64,000 nt of DNA. Source: Pseudomonas sp. S31 (GTDB lineage: Bacteria; Pseudomonadota; Gammaproteobacteria; Pseudomonadales; Pseudomonadaceae). The position numbers were made by a program, and so were the translations under genes. A model generated the notes under the pieces. It saw nothing but the letters and a program-made list of their open reading frames with translations, was not told the origin of the DNA and did not search any database. How positions within the stretch are numbered: the stretch's first letter is position 1; the number at the start of each line of letters is the position of its first letter. Positions 57,623 through 64,000 of the stretch are shown here, piece by piece. Location: NCBI RefSeq assembly GCF_016648105.1, contig NZ_JACVVE010000008.1, forward strand, positions 98,002-162,001, in the 5' to 3' direction.

Positions 57623-57669
57623 CGCGGCCCCCTGTAGATCAGGTAGGCCATGTAGGCGAGGGCGATCAT
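57619..57669 (-). CDS. Possible 16-residue hydrophobic micro-ORF
   Basis: MIALAYMAYLIYRGPR. Its ATG overlaps the stop of the upstream gene (ATGA at 57669-57666), and its TGA overlaps the start of the downstream gene (ATGA at 57622-57619). Coupling on both sides suggests it is translated. The first 12 residues could enter a membrane. It may instead only carry ribosomes across the junction. Confidence 0.4.
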   Translation of the reverse strand: MIALAYMAYLIYRGPR

Positions 57670-58208
57670 GGTGCCACCTGCTTCCGGTAGCCCGCGTCGT
57701 AGAGCTTGACGCCCATATTTATCTGCCCAGGCGTTGGTGATTCATGCCCGGCATCCAGGCACATTTGTCGCGCAGCTCGCTGGCGCTCCTCGGCTGCCCT
57801 CTGCTCTGGGGAGCTGAGCGGGCGAAAATCGTACTCGCTGAGGTGTCCGCAGCTCTCATCACCGCCATCGCTGTGCGTGACTAGGAACAATTGCGTGCCC
57901 ATGGCGGTGATGGTCACCTCATTGAATCCAGGCCGGGCCCATTCTTCCGTGGAGCGCTTGTGCTTCATCTCGATCTTCTGGCCAACTGGCGGCAGACCTT
58001 CGCCGTTCCACTGCGTACCGGCTACGCGGCGCTCGATCGCCGCCCAGGTGGTTTCGTACTCGGGCCAGTCGGCTTCAACGACCACAGCGTCCACGGTTGG
58101 GATGTCGTTCAGCCGGATCACGTCGCGTACCCAGCCGAGCTTGTGCTCGCTCAGGTCTTTCACCTTAAAGACGATGTAGCGCTCTTCGCGCTCAAATTTA
58201 TCGCTCAC
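57666..58208 (-). CDS. Hypothetical phage protein
   Basis: 180 residues, soluble, no recognised domain. It starts MSDKFEREERYIVFKVKDLS. The middle holds FNEVTITAMGTQLFLVTHSDGGDESCGHLSEYDF. The C-terminal third (SPEQRAAEERQRAARQMCLDAG) is a charged helix. It overlaps both neighbours by ATGA, so it is in a coupled early operon. Confidence 0.72.
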   Translation of the reverse strand: MSDKFEREERYIVFKVKDLSEHKLGWVRDVIRLNDIPTVDAVVVEADWPEYETTWAAIERRVAGTQWNGEGLPPVGQKIEMKHKRSTEEWARPGFNEVTITAMGTQLFLVTHSDGGDESCGHLSEYDFRPLSSPEQRAAEERQRAARQMCLDAGHESPTPGQINMGVKLYDAGYRKQVAP

Positions 58209-58474
58209 ATCGAATACCTCTCATCAATCCAGCGCCCAGGCGCCAGTGCGGGTGTAGGTTCTGGTTGTGTTTCGTGCGGGGAGAGCTGGCGCTGGTTGCC
58301 GGATAACTTCGGGAGCCAGACCTTCACGCAGCTGATGGCGTTGTTCCCCAGCGAGTTCATGACGTAGCAGACGACGCCGCGGGGCTTGTCCTCGAAGGAT
58401 GTGACGCCTGACGGTAGTTCGGTGGCGCTGGCGCCGGTGGCCAGCAGTAGGAGGCAGAGGGCGAGGCGGGTCAT
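58205..58474 (-). CDS. Small secreted phage-encoded protein
   Basis: 89 residues with a clear signal peptide (MTRLALCLLLLATGASA before TELPSG), so the mature product of about 70 residues would be periplasmic. The mature part has two cysteines (VVCYVMNSLGNNAISCVKVW) that could form a disulfide. Overlaps of ATGA type on both sides place it in the coupled cluster. An exported protein in an early region may act on the host envelope; the function is unknown. Confidence 0.75.
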   Translation of the reverse strand: MTRLALCLLLLATGASATELPSGVTSFEDKPRGVVCYVMNSLGNNAISCVKVWLPKLSGNQRQLSPHETQPEPTPALAPGRWIDERYSM

Positions 58475-59139
58475 GCCGCCACCTGCTTGAACTCGACGAC
58501 CCAGACCCAGGGGTTGGCGTTCCAGGAGTCGGCTCCGTTGATGGATACCCAGAGCTCACGCCAGGCGTCGAACGGGTCGGCCCAGTTTCCAGGCCCTGGC
58601 TCGCTCTTGAATGGGTGGTAGTAGTGCTCACCGTCGCCGTGGTGAATGCGGTGTATGCCCTCGGCGACGTAGCGGCTTTCGAAATCGGTTTCGCCCTCGC
58701 CATCCTGCAGGCGCTCGACGCGCACGTCGGTGATCTCCAGCAGGATGCGGCTGGCCCAGCGAGGCATATGGATGCTCGGCCTAGTTCGTTCGAACGTGCG
58801 AGCTCCGATCGCTTCGGGCTGCGGCATGACCTTCGCCTGGTAATCACCGTCGGCTTCGTAGCGCACGGATGCCTGAATATCTCCTACCTTGCCCGTGGCG
58901 ATCTTATGTGTTTCGCGCACCCAGAGGCGATCGCCTGGCCGGCCATAAGGGCATTCAGGGTTGCGCTTGGTCGATTCCGGGTGACGGATGAATGGCTGGC
59001 CAAGGCCGTAGCTGCCGATATCACCCTTCGACCGGGGCTGAACCTTCGCCGCCCGGCGGGTGACCGTCTTCCGGCCCTCGAGGATCGCGCGCACCATCGG
59101 CGCACTGAATAGGATCGGGCGTTCCTTTGCTTGAGACAT
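58471..59139 (-). CDS. ASCH/PUA-like phage protein
   Basis: 222 residues. The pattern RPILFSAPMVRAILEGRKTVTRR at the start, PYGRPGDRLWVRETH in the middle and MPRWASRILLEITDVRVERLQD later is that of ASCH-type (PUA-like) proteins found in many temperate phages, sometimes annotated as morphogenetic. The fold suggests RNA or nucleotide binding. The role in the phage cycle is unknown. Confidence 0.8.
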   Translation of the reverse strand: MSQAKERPILFSAPMVRAILEGRKTVTRRAAKVQPRSKGDIGSYGLGQPFIRHPESTKRNPECPYGRPGDRLWVRETHKIATGKVGDIQASVRYEADGDYQAKVMPQPEAIGARTFERTRPSIHMPRWASRILLEITDVRVERLQDGEGETDFESRYVAEGIHRIHHGDGEHYYHPFKSEPGPGNWADPFDAWRELWVSINGADSWNANPWVWVVEFKQVAA

Positions 59140-59226
59140 AGCTTCGCCTTGGCCGCCATATCGCGGCAGTGAATAGAGGGGAGAGGGGTTACAGTGGGGT
59201 GGAGTACAAATGTGCTCCTGATGGAT

Positions 59227-59451
59227 CTAGCCTTGTGCGCGCATGAAGGTCGCCATGTTGCCCATCTGCTCGACGATGGCGCGATCCTCGGCGGCTGCAG
59301 CTGAGGCGATACGCTCTTTGCGCTTCTTGCACAGCCGGCAATCGACCATTGTCCAGTCGCCTGACAGCTCGGAGGATTCCCCGAGCCAGGTGCCGCAGGG
59401 CGCTTGCTCAAGGTCTTCCAAGTCGGTGAATGGCGCGAAGTGGGTCTTCAC
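59227..59451 (-). CDS. Small hypothetical phage protein with a CxxC motif
   Basis: 74 residues. APCGTWLGESSELSGDWTMVDCRLCKKRKERI contains three cysteines and a basic stretch, resembling half a zinc finger. The start overlaps the upstream gene by ATGA. An 87-base gap with no gene lies between it and the ASCH gene. Confidence 0.68.
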   Translation of the reverse strand: MKTHFAPFTDLEDLEQAPCGTWLGESSELSGDWTMVDCRLCKKRKERIASAAAAEDRAIVEQMGNMATFMRAQG

Positions 59452-60110
59452 GGCTTCACCTGCGGCTCTGCGCTGGCGGATAGGGCGGTGTCGATCTTGT
59501 CTTGCTGCCAGGCCGCAGACCCCAAGGCGTCATCCAGGTAGCCGCACCACTTGCCGGGATTATCTTTGTGAAAGCCCTTCAGCTTGTGGGCAATGGACTG
59601 GAAGAACACGCTGCTTTCGCGCAGCAGCGCATCCCGCTCGGCCAGTTGGGCGAGCATAGACCTGGCGGCCTCAATGACCTCAGGGGTGCACTGATCATCT
59701 TCAGGTATGCCCAGCAGCTCGCCCAGCTCGCACATGGCATCGCTATAGCGCTGATGAATACGCTGCTGGGCTGCGAGCTCTTCGCGCAGCCGCTCAACCT
59801 CGCCAGGATCAGCGTGGGTGTAGAGCTTGGCCCCAAGGCTCGGCATCTTGCCTTGCGACCATGCGATCTCATGCAACCCCTTGCCGAACGCCACGACTTC
59901 ACCTATCGGCTCGACCTGGGGTTGCTCGGCTGGCCGGGAAACAAGGCCGGCGATTCGCTCCACGGCGCGATCAATTGGAGCCTGAATGAAGCCAGGCAGC
60001 GGCTCATCTGCTGGCGGCTTCATGCCTGTCACGCCGGAGACCATGCCGACTAAGGCTTCGGTGACGATTTTGCTCAGTTCGGTGTTGCTGGATCGGTTTT
60101 CTGTGGGCAT
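59448..60110 (-). CDS. Hypothetical phage protein with coiled coil
   Basis: 220 residues. The N-terminal half is Pro-rich and low in recognisable features. GEVERLREELAAQQRIHQRYSDAMCELGELLGI begins a helical part, and TPEVIEAARSMLAQLAERDALLRESS looks like the coiled coil of ead/Ea22-like or other phage early proteins. The match is weak. A plus-strand cargo gene begins just beyond its start. Confidence 0.65.
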   Translation of the reverse strand: MPTENRSSNTELSKIVTEALVGMVSGVTGMKPPADEPLPGFIQAPIDRAVERIAGLVSRPAEQPQVEPIGEVVAFGKGLHEIAWSQGKMPSLGAKLYTHADPGEVERLREELAAQQRIHQRYSDAMCELGELLGIPEDDQCTPEVIEAARSMLAQLAERDALLRESSVFFQSIAHKLKGFHKDNPGKWCGYLDDALGSAAWQQDKIDTALSASAEPQVKP

Positions 60111-60119
60111 GGGGTTTCC

Positions 60120-60147
60120 TTGAAGTATGATGCTGAACCGCTATCAG
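60120..60147 (+). promoter_or_regulatory. Possible promoter of the plus-strand prophage gene
   Basis: TTGAAG (60120-60125), a 16-base spacer and TATCAG (60142-60147) stand before the gene at 60165. The match is moderate. It would let the gene be transcribed from the prophage independently of the leftward early operon. Confidence 0.4.
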
Positions 60148-60164
60148 GGAGTTGCAGGGCCTTT

Positions 60165-60812
60165 ATGAATTTCGAAACATCTGTGGTTTATCTGGAACAA
60201 CTACCCAAGGTTGTTCTTGAGACAGGATTTGACTGGCCGACTTTTTGGAGTTTCTCGGCGACAGCCCTGCTGTTTCTCCTTGGTACGCATTTAACAATCC
60301 GCAACTTCAAGCGCACCATAGAAAGTCAAGAGAGAGTTGCTCAGGATCAGCAAGAGGTACAGCGTGACAACATTGCTAGTCAGGAGCTAATTGCAAAGCA
60401 AAATTCCCTCAAGGCAAGTAGGCAAAACTGGATAAATGACCTTCGCGACACTTGCGCCGGTTACATTGCAGAGGCGCTCAACGTAAATCGCCTCAATGTT
60501 TACTGGGAGTCAGCTCGGGTTCGTTACGCCGAATATCTCGAAGCGAAACCAGAAATCGCGTATCAAATGCACTCTGACTGGACTAATTCGCACGTTCTTG
60601 CGATGAAGAACCTTGTTAGCCTAAGAGCAAAAATTGAGCTACTGCTAAATCCAGAAGAAGTTGACTCTAAAGAGCTGATGAAGGCGATTAACGATCTCCA
60701 CCTTCAATGTGATCGTGCGGGTGGTCCGGCCAAAGATCTCGCGCAGACGGTGGTTGAGTGGTGTCAGCACATTCTTAAGCAAGAATGGGAGAAAGCTAAG
60801 TCGGGTGAGTAG
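60165..60812 (+). CDS. Membrane-anchored helical protein, prophage cargo (moron)
   Basis: 215 residues from MNFETSVVYLEQLPK, with AGGG upstream. One membrane helix lies near the N-terminus (about 23-42, FWSFSATALLFLLGTHL). A Gln/Glu-rich coiled coil (about 50-85) and a helical domain with SRQNWINDLRDTCAGYIAEAL follow. It is the only plus-strand gene in this part of the prophage, and its codons are visibly AT-rich (many AAT, AAA, TTA) against GC-rich neighbours, so it was acquired separately. Such cargo genes often change host phenotype, for example superinfection exclusion. The function here is unknown. Confidence 0.75.
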   Translation: MNFETSVVYLEQLPKVVLETGFDWPTFWSFSATALLFLLGTHLTIRNFKRTIESQERVAQDQQEVQRDNIASQELIAKQNSLKASRQNWINDLRDTCAGYIAEALNVNRLNVYWESARVRYAEYLEAKPEIAYQMHSDWTNSHVLAMKNLVSLRAKIELLLNPEEVDSKELMKAINDLHLQCDRAGGPAKDLAQTVVEWCQHILKQEWEKAKSGE

Positions 60813-60841
60813 ATCAACTCGCTCCACTATGAGTAACGAGA

Positions 60842-60860
60842 GGCGCTGGCGGGCAGCGCC
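60842..60860. terminator. Hairpin between convergent prophage genes
   Basis: GGCGCTG-GCGGG-CAGCGCC, a 7-base stem between the ends of the plus-strand cargo gene and the next minus-strand gene. There is no T-tract. Confidence 0.45.
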
Positions 60861-60866
60861 GGAGGG

Positions 60867-61484
60867 TCAGGCGGAGTAGAGACGATCGAAGTCGTTGGCC
60901 GGCATCTTGGGTTTTGCGCGGAACTCCTTGAGTGCTGCCTTGTAGCTTGCCTTGGCTTCCTTCATGGTCGGCGCCCACTCGCCCACGACCTCAAGCGTCT
61001 CGTAGGGTGACCACCGCGCAAAGTCGTAGTGGCGTCGGTATTGCCGGTACGCGCTACCGCGGGGGTAGCGAACCATTCGGTACTCCCGTGCTCCCCACTC
61101 GCCGCGCTGCTGGTACTGCGGCATGTTGATGCCGAGGAAGTGAGCGAAGCCGTCGTAGCACTCGCATTCGTCGAGGTAGGCATCGAACTTGGTGCGCTTG
61201 GCCGGAGGAGTGGGCGGTGGCAGCTTGTCCAGGGCGAACTGCTTTCCCTCGTCCGTGGCTCGATACACCACCTCGTCCTCGGCGCAGAAGGCCGGGGCCT
61301 TACCGCGAGTCATCAGGCCGGCGGCCACCAGCACATCCAGGTTGTTCGAATCGTCGTAGCCTGGACTGGTGAGGAAGTGGTTGCGGCTGATGCTGCGGCG
61401 ATCCGATCGCTCAGCGCACAGGCCCAGGGTGTGCCAGAGCAGGCCGAGCTGCTTCTCGGTGGCTTCGATCATTGCTGTCTCCAT
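60867..61484 (-). CDS. Hypothetical phage protein
   Basis: 205 residues. The N-terminal part (EATEKQLGLLWHTLGL ... LDVLVAAGLMTRGKAPAFCAEDEVVYRATDEGKQFAL) looks like a winged-helix arrangement. The C-terminal part is rich in Tyr, Arg and Trp (REYRMVRYPRGSAYRQYRRHYDF). No family is named. The start could be the second methionine, 4 codons in. Confidence 0.7.
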   Translation of the reverse strand: METAMIEATEKQLGLLWHTLGLCAERSDRRSISRNHFLTSPGYDDSNNLDVLVAAGLMTRGKAPAFCAEDEVVYRATDEGKQFALDKLPPPTPPAKRTKFDAYLDECECYDGFAHFLGINMPQYQQRGEWGAREYRMVRYPRGSAYRQYRRHYDFARWSPYETLEVVGEWAPTMKEAKASYKAALKEFRAKPKMPANDFDRLYSA

Positions 61485-61524
61485 GCCGTTGCGGCGGCCC
61501 CAGGCCTCGGGGCCGCCTGATGGG

Positions 61525-62340
61525 TTACTTGGCGTCGAATGTACCCAGGGACAGCTTCGCGGAAGTCCCGACCTTGTCGTCGAGTACGGCCTTGAACTCT
61601 TGAGCGATGGCCTCGCGCTGCGCGTCTTCTCCGATCCAGCGCAGTTTCAGCACCGGTTGAGAGCCGCCGGTGATTACCGAAACGCGCAGGCGAATCACTT
61701 GCTCGCCCAGGCCTTCGAACGGGATGACCTTGAAGTCCAGCCAGGCTGGCAGGGTTTCTTTGCTGCTGGCCTCGATCTGGTCCATGGTGCTGCGGCTGGC
61801 TCGGGTCTCGCCGACGGCGTGATCGCTCTCCGACGAGGCTTTCACGGTGATGGTGCGAACCGCAGCGATCGCTTTGGCGATGGTCATGGTCTGGCCATTC
61901 TCATCGGTGGCCGACAAGTGCTGGTTCCAATCTTCGATCCAGTCGCTCATGGCCTTCTGCACCAAGCTCTGGCCGCACACCGCCTGAACGGCTGCGAAAG
62001 CAGCGGAAGCCTTCAGGCGCAGCACTGCGCGGTCGTCGGCATGGCCCGGCAGGTCGGCGGTCCCGATGTTGAACAGCACGGTGCAGCTCATGTTGTCCTG
62101 ATCGATGAAGCCACGGGCTGCCGGCGCGGCGCGCTCGACAACGTAGGCGCTGTAGTCAGCCAGCGAGTGGGTGGAGTACGTGCCACGGAAGCGGTTGCGG
62201 CCAGCCTGGTAGCGTTCCAGATCAACCACGTTGAAGTTCTGCGGGACAACAGCAACCGGGCCCAGGGCCGGCAGCTGAATCCCAGCTGCGGCGACGGCGT
62301 TTTCTTGGATCAGTTCGAGAGCTTCTTTGCTGAGGGACAT
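61525..62340 (-). CDS. DUF2303 family phage protein (YfdQ-like)
   Basis: 271 residues. The start MSLSKEALELIQENAV and the middle RFRGTYSTHSLADYSAYV and LFNIGTADLPGHADDRAVLRLKASAAF match the DUF2303/YfdQ family of phage early proteins. Its function is not established; the family commonly lies near recombination genes. The 115-residue protein at 62367 precedes it by 26 bases, in the same operon. Confidence 0.85.
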   Translation of the reverse strand: MSLSKEALELIQENAVAAAGIQLPALGPVAVVPQNFNVVDLERYQAGRNRFRGTYSTHSLADYSAYVVERAAPAARGFIDQDNMSCTVLFNIGTADLPGHADDRAVLRLKASAAFAAVQAVCGQSLVQKAMSDWIEDWNQHLSATDENGQTMTIAKAIAAVRTITVKASSESDHAVGETRASRSTMDQIEASSKETLPAWLDFKVIPFEGLGEQVIRLRVSVITGGSQPVLKLRWIGEDAQREAIAQEFKAVLDDKVGTSAKLSLGTFDAK

Positions 62341-62366
62341 GCGCTTTTCCTTGTAGGTGCTGTGAG

Positions 62367-62714
62367 TTACGAGCGTGGGTGTACGGGTGCTTCGTCACGG
62401 GTGAAGAGCTGGTCGTGCTTCTCTGGGAACAGGGACAGCTTGCCGCCGGAGCCGACGTGCATCGGCGTATCGAGGCTGGTGTTTTCGCTGCGAGTGCCGC
62501 GTTTAGTGGGGGCCTTGTACTCAAGCTTGTGCTTGATCTTCACCTGGCTGGATTCACCAACACGGCTGAAGTCCAGCGTGATGGTTACTTTGCCGGCCTT
62601 GCCGTGATCGACTACACCCGCGGCGACCTCGGACAGCGCGTGGCCAACTTGGCTGGCGAAGGCTCCACCGTTCAGCTCTTCGAGGAACTCGGCAGTATTG
62701 GTTGGGGTGGACAT
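62367..62714 (-). CDS. Hypothetical phage protein
   Basis: 115 residues from MSTPTNTAEFLEELNGGAFASQ, with AAGGAG upstream. GKVTITLDFSRVGESSQVKIKHKLEYKAPTKRGTRSENTSLDTPM suggests a beta-rich core. Similar small proteins are encoded directly beside DUF2303 genes in Pseudomonas prophages. The role is unknown. Confidence 0.75.
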   Translation of the reverse strand: MSTPTNTAEFLEELNGGAFASQVGHALSEVAAGVVDHGKAGKVTITLDFSRVGESSQVKIKHKLEYKAPTKRGTRSENTSLDTPMHVGSGGKLSLFPEKHDQLFTRDEAPVHPRS

Positions 62715-62802
62715 TGCTTCGACTCCTTGGGATGGATGCCTCTTGGCGGCAAAGTGATGTGCTGCTGGCGCCGGCCATGCCGAACGCGCGCCGAGATGCG
62801 CC

Positions 62803-63339
62803 TCATGCTCTGCGTTTCGCTCGCTTGTCGGCCGTAGTGGGGAAATCGATCTCGAACTCTCGAATAATCCGGCCGAGCTGCTTGTAAGAGATCTCCAAGG
62901 CCCGAACAACGTCCGCCCTGGTCATGCCCACATTGCGATAGGCAATGATTCGCTCAGCCTTTTCCCTGTCTTCGACTGGGTCGCTGAGCTTCTTGCCGTA
63001 ATTGCTCATGCCGTAATTCGGATCGCGCTTGAACTTGAAGCCGCCTCGCGATGCGGCCCTGACCAGTGCGGACTGGCTAAGGCCCGTGTGGGCCATGGCT
63101 TCCTTGTAGGTCATGGTCTTTGCCAGCTCGCGTATCTCATCCAGTCTTTGCTGGCGTGCTGACAATTGCTTTTGGGCAGGTTCGCTGACTTCAACCTTCA
63201 CCACTTCGCGGCGCGCCCTCGGCGGCACGTAGCCGGATCCGGGCAATACTTGGGCAACTCCTCCGCTGCGAAAGAAGCTGTCGATGCTCGCATTGAGCTG
63301 GGCGAGTACTTCGGCTCGATGATCTGGAACGCTGTTCAC
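62803..63339 (-). CDS. Putative DNA-binding phage protein with two HTH-like segments
   Basis: 178 residues. Two helix-turn-helix-like stretches are seen: MTYKEAMAHTGLSQSALVRAASRGGFKF (about 75-102) and RNVGMTRADVVRALEISYKQLGRIIREF (about 135-162). Basic residues close the protein (TADKRAKRRA). A repressor or regulator role in the phage is possible. Its start overlaps the upstream gene by ATGA. Confidence 0.7.
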   Translation of the reverse strand: MNSVPDHRAEVLAQLNASIDSFFRSGGVAQVLPGSGYVPPRARREVVKVEVSEPAQKQLSARQQRLDEIRELAKTMTYKEAMAHTGLSQSALVRAASRGGFKFKRDPNYGMSNYGKKLSDPVEDREKAERIIAYRNVGMTRADVVRALEISYKQLGRIIREFEIDFPTTADKRAKRRA

Positions 63340-63602
63340 TGCATGCCTCGCTTGCTGGCAGCGCCGGCCTCCATCACATCCACAAAGCGTAGGGCCGCAC
63401 GGTAGCTGTAGGCGAAGCCCTGAACCGCGCCCGTGGCGATCTCAACCACATCCCACGTGCCACCCTTGCCGGAAGCCTGGTAGCGCGGAGCTGGCTGGCC
63501 GACCTTGGCGTGCGCCTCGGCCCTCACTGACTTGCTGCGCTCGAGCAAAGCCGCGAGCACGGCAATCTTCTGCTCGAAAGCAGGGTGCATTGCTGTCTGC
63601 AT
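63336..63602 (-). CDS. Small hypothetical phage protein
   Basis: 88 residues from MQTAMHPAFEQKIAVLAALL, chosen for the GAGGAT upstream; an in-frame ATG 27 bases earlier is possible. An N-terminal helix is followed by GKGGTWDVVEIATGAVQGFAYSYRAALRFVDVME, a short beta/alpha unit. No family is recognised. It is coupled by ATGA to the HTH gene. Confidence 0.65.
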   Translation of the reverse strand: MQTAMHPAFEQKIAVLAALLERSKSVRAEAHAKVGQPAPRYQASGKGGTWDVVEIATGAVQGFAYSYRAALRFVDVMEAGAASKRGMQ

Positions 63603-63621
63603 GGGTTGATCCTCGGTAGGG

Positions 63622-64000
63622 TCAGGCATGAAGTTCCAGGGCCTCAGCCCGGCGAACGATTCGAATCTGGGCGGTGCGCCGCTCGGGCGCCCTGCGATCA
63701 CGGCGCATTGGGTCGCCGTCGTTGATGGCTGCGTGCATGGCGATGAGGCCGGCGAGCACGATGCAGAGGGGGCTGATGATCTGTTGGCGCATGGCCTTGG
63801 TGACCGCCTCGATGCGGCGGCCGGCTTCCAGCTTGAAGAGGGCATTCTCGATGCGGTTGGCCACGGTGCCCGGGCTGACCGCCATCTGGCGGGCGATTTC
63901 TTTGGTGGTGAGGCCTTGAGCCACCCACAGCAGTGCTTCGAGCTCACGGGGAGCCAGCGCCTTGCCGAGCTGGCCAGTCCATGAGCCGCAGGTGATCGTT
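63622..64000 (-). CDS. LuxR-type HTH regulator with C-terminal hydrophobic segment (5' end outside window)
   Basis: The frame is open to the window edge, so the N-terminus is missing. At least 125 residues are seen. A LuxR/GerE helix-turn-helix is clear: LGKALAPRELEALLWVAQGL then TTKEIARQMAVSPGTVANRIENALFKL. A hydrophobic stretch SPLCIVLAGLIAMHAAI follows, then a basic tail. In prophages such proteins usually control early transcription. The hydrophobic segment could be a membrane helix or a dimer interface. Confidence 0.75.
   Translation of the reverse strand, partial: TITCGSWTGQLGKALAPRELEALLWVAQGLTTKEIARQMAVSPGTVANRIENALFKLEAGRRIEAVTKAMRQQIISPLCIVLAGLIAMHAAINDGDPMRRDRRAPERRTAQIRIVRRAEALELHA

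Larger units (their letters stand above)
55479..64000 (-). mobile_element. Prophage, integrase-proximal part (continues beyond window)
   Basis: From the core repeat at 55479 to the window end the gene content changes to an integrase, a DUF4224 protein, and many small, tightly packed or overlapping minus-strand genes with phage-type products (ASCH protein, DUF2303 protein, small zinc-binding proteins). This is the early left-end arrangement of a temperate phage. Structural genes and the other att site are outside the window. Confidence 0.88.

Noticed and set aside
62672..62806. A 44-codon frame starting with an ATGA overlap after the two-HTH phage gene
   Set aside because: The overlap is suggestive, but the frame overlaps the next gene by 43 bases and the product (Pro-, Arg- and Lys-rich) looks random, so it is not called.

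Overview
The window is a GC-rich (about 60-65% by eye) piece of a Pseudomonas chromosome, most likely the P. putida group. The evidence is the gene order rpsB-tsf-pyrH-frr-uppS-cdsA-dxr-rseP-bamA-skp-lpxD-fabZ-lpxA-lpxB-rnhB-dnaE-accA-tilS-pyrG-kdsA-eno-ftsB-ispD ... ispF-truD-surE-pcm-nlpD-rpoS-rsmZ-fdxA-mutS, and the P. putida-type REP element (TTCGCGGGTAAACCCGCTCC and variants) between several genes. This assignment comes from reading the proteins and recalling synteny. No database search was run.

Layout. (1) 1-5651: the end of a chaperone-usher pilus operon (chaperone cut by the window edge, complete usher), convergent with ndvB, a membrane beta-glucan synthase. (2) 5784-10491: tcdA, csdA-csdE (sulfur mobilisation), dapD, an ArsC/Spx-like protein and a higBA toxin-antitoxin pair with a well-formed promoter and operator. 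(3) 10737-17208: a CPA1 cation/proton antiporter, then dapC, glnD and map on the minus strand. (4) 17534-43587: a long plus-strand run of essential genes for translation, isoprenoid precursors, phospholipid, outer-membrane assembly, lipid A, DNA replication, fatty acid synthesis, tRNA modification, CTP, KDO, glycolysis and cell division. (5) 43641-46642: a LysR regulator divergent from the glutathione-dependent formaldehyde detoxification pair frmA-fghA. (6) 46739-52365: ispF-truD-surE-pcm-nlpD-rpoS and the small RNA RsmZ, with a PsrA box inside nlpD and a GacA box upstream of rsmZ. (7) 52418-55455: fdxA and mutS on the minus strand. (8) 55479 to the window end: the integrase end of a prophage inserted directly upstream of mutS. 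It has an int/DUF4224 pair and a leftward cluster of small, tightly coupled early genes. One AT-rich gene for a membrane-anchored helical protein runs the other way (60165-60812), and a LuxR-type HTH gene runs off the window.

How the parts work together. Regions 3-6 are mostly housekeeping: dapD and dapC belong to the succinylase branch of lysine/peptidoglycan precursor synthesis, dxr-ispD-ispF to the MEP pathway, uppS-cdsA-rseP-bamA-skp-lpxD-fabZ-lpxA-lpxB-kdsA to envelope biogenesis, and rpoS-rsmZ to stationary-phase and Gac/Rsm control. The accessory material is the pilus locus, higBA and the prophage. The most useful leads are the attachment-core-like inverted repeat between mutS and int, the plus-strand cargo gene in the prophage, a 16-codon micro-ORF coupled on both sides, a perfect 64-bp palindrome made of two REP elements, and a hairpin placed against the ispF start codon.
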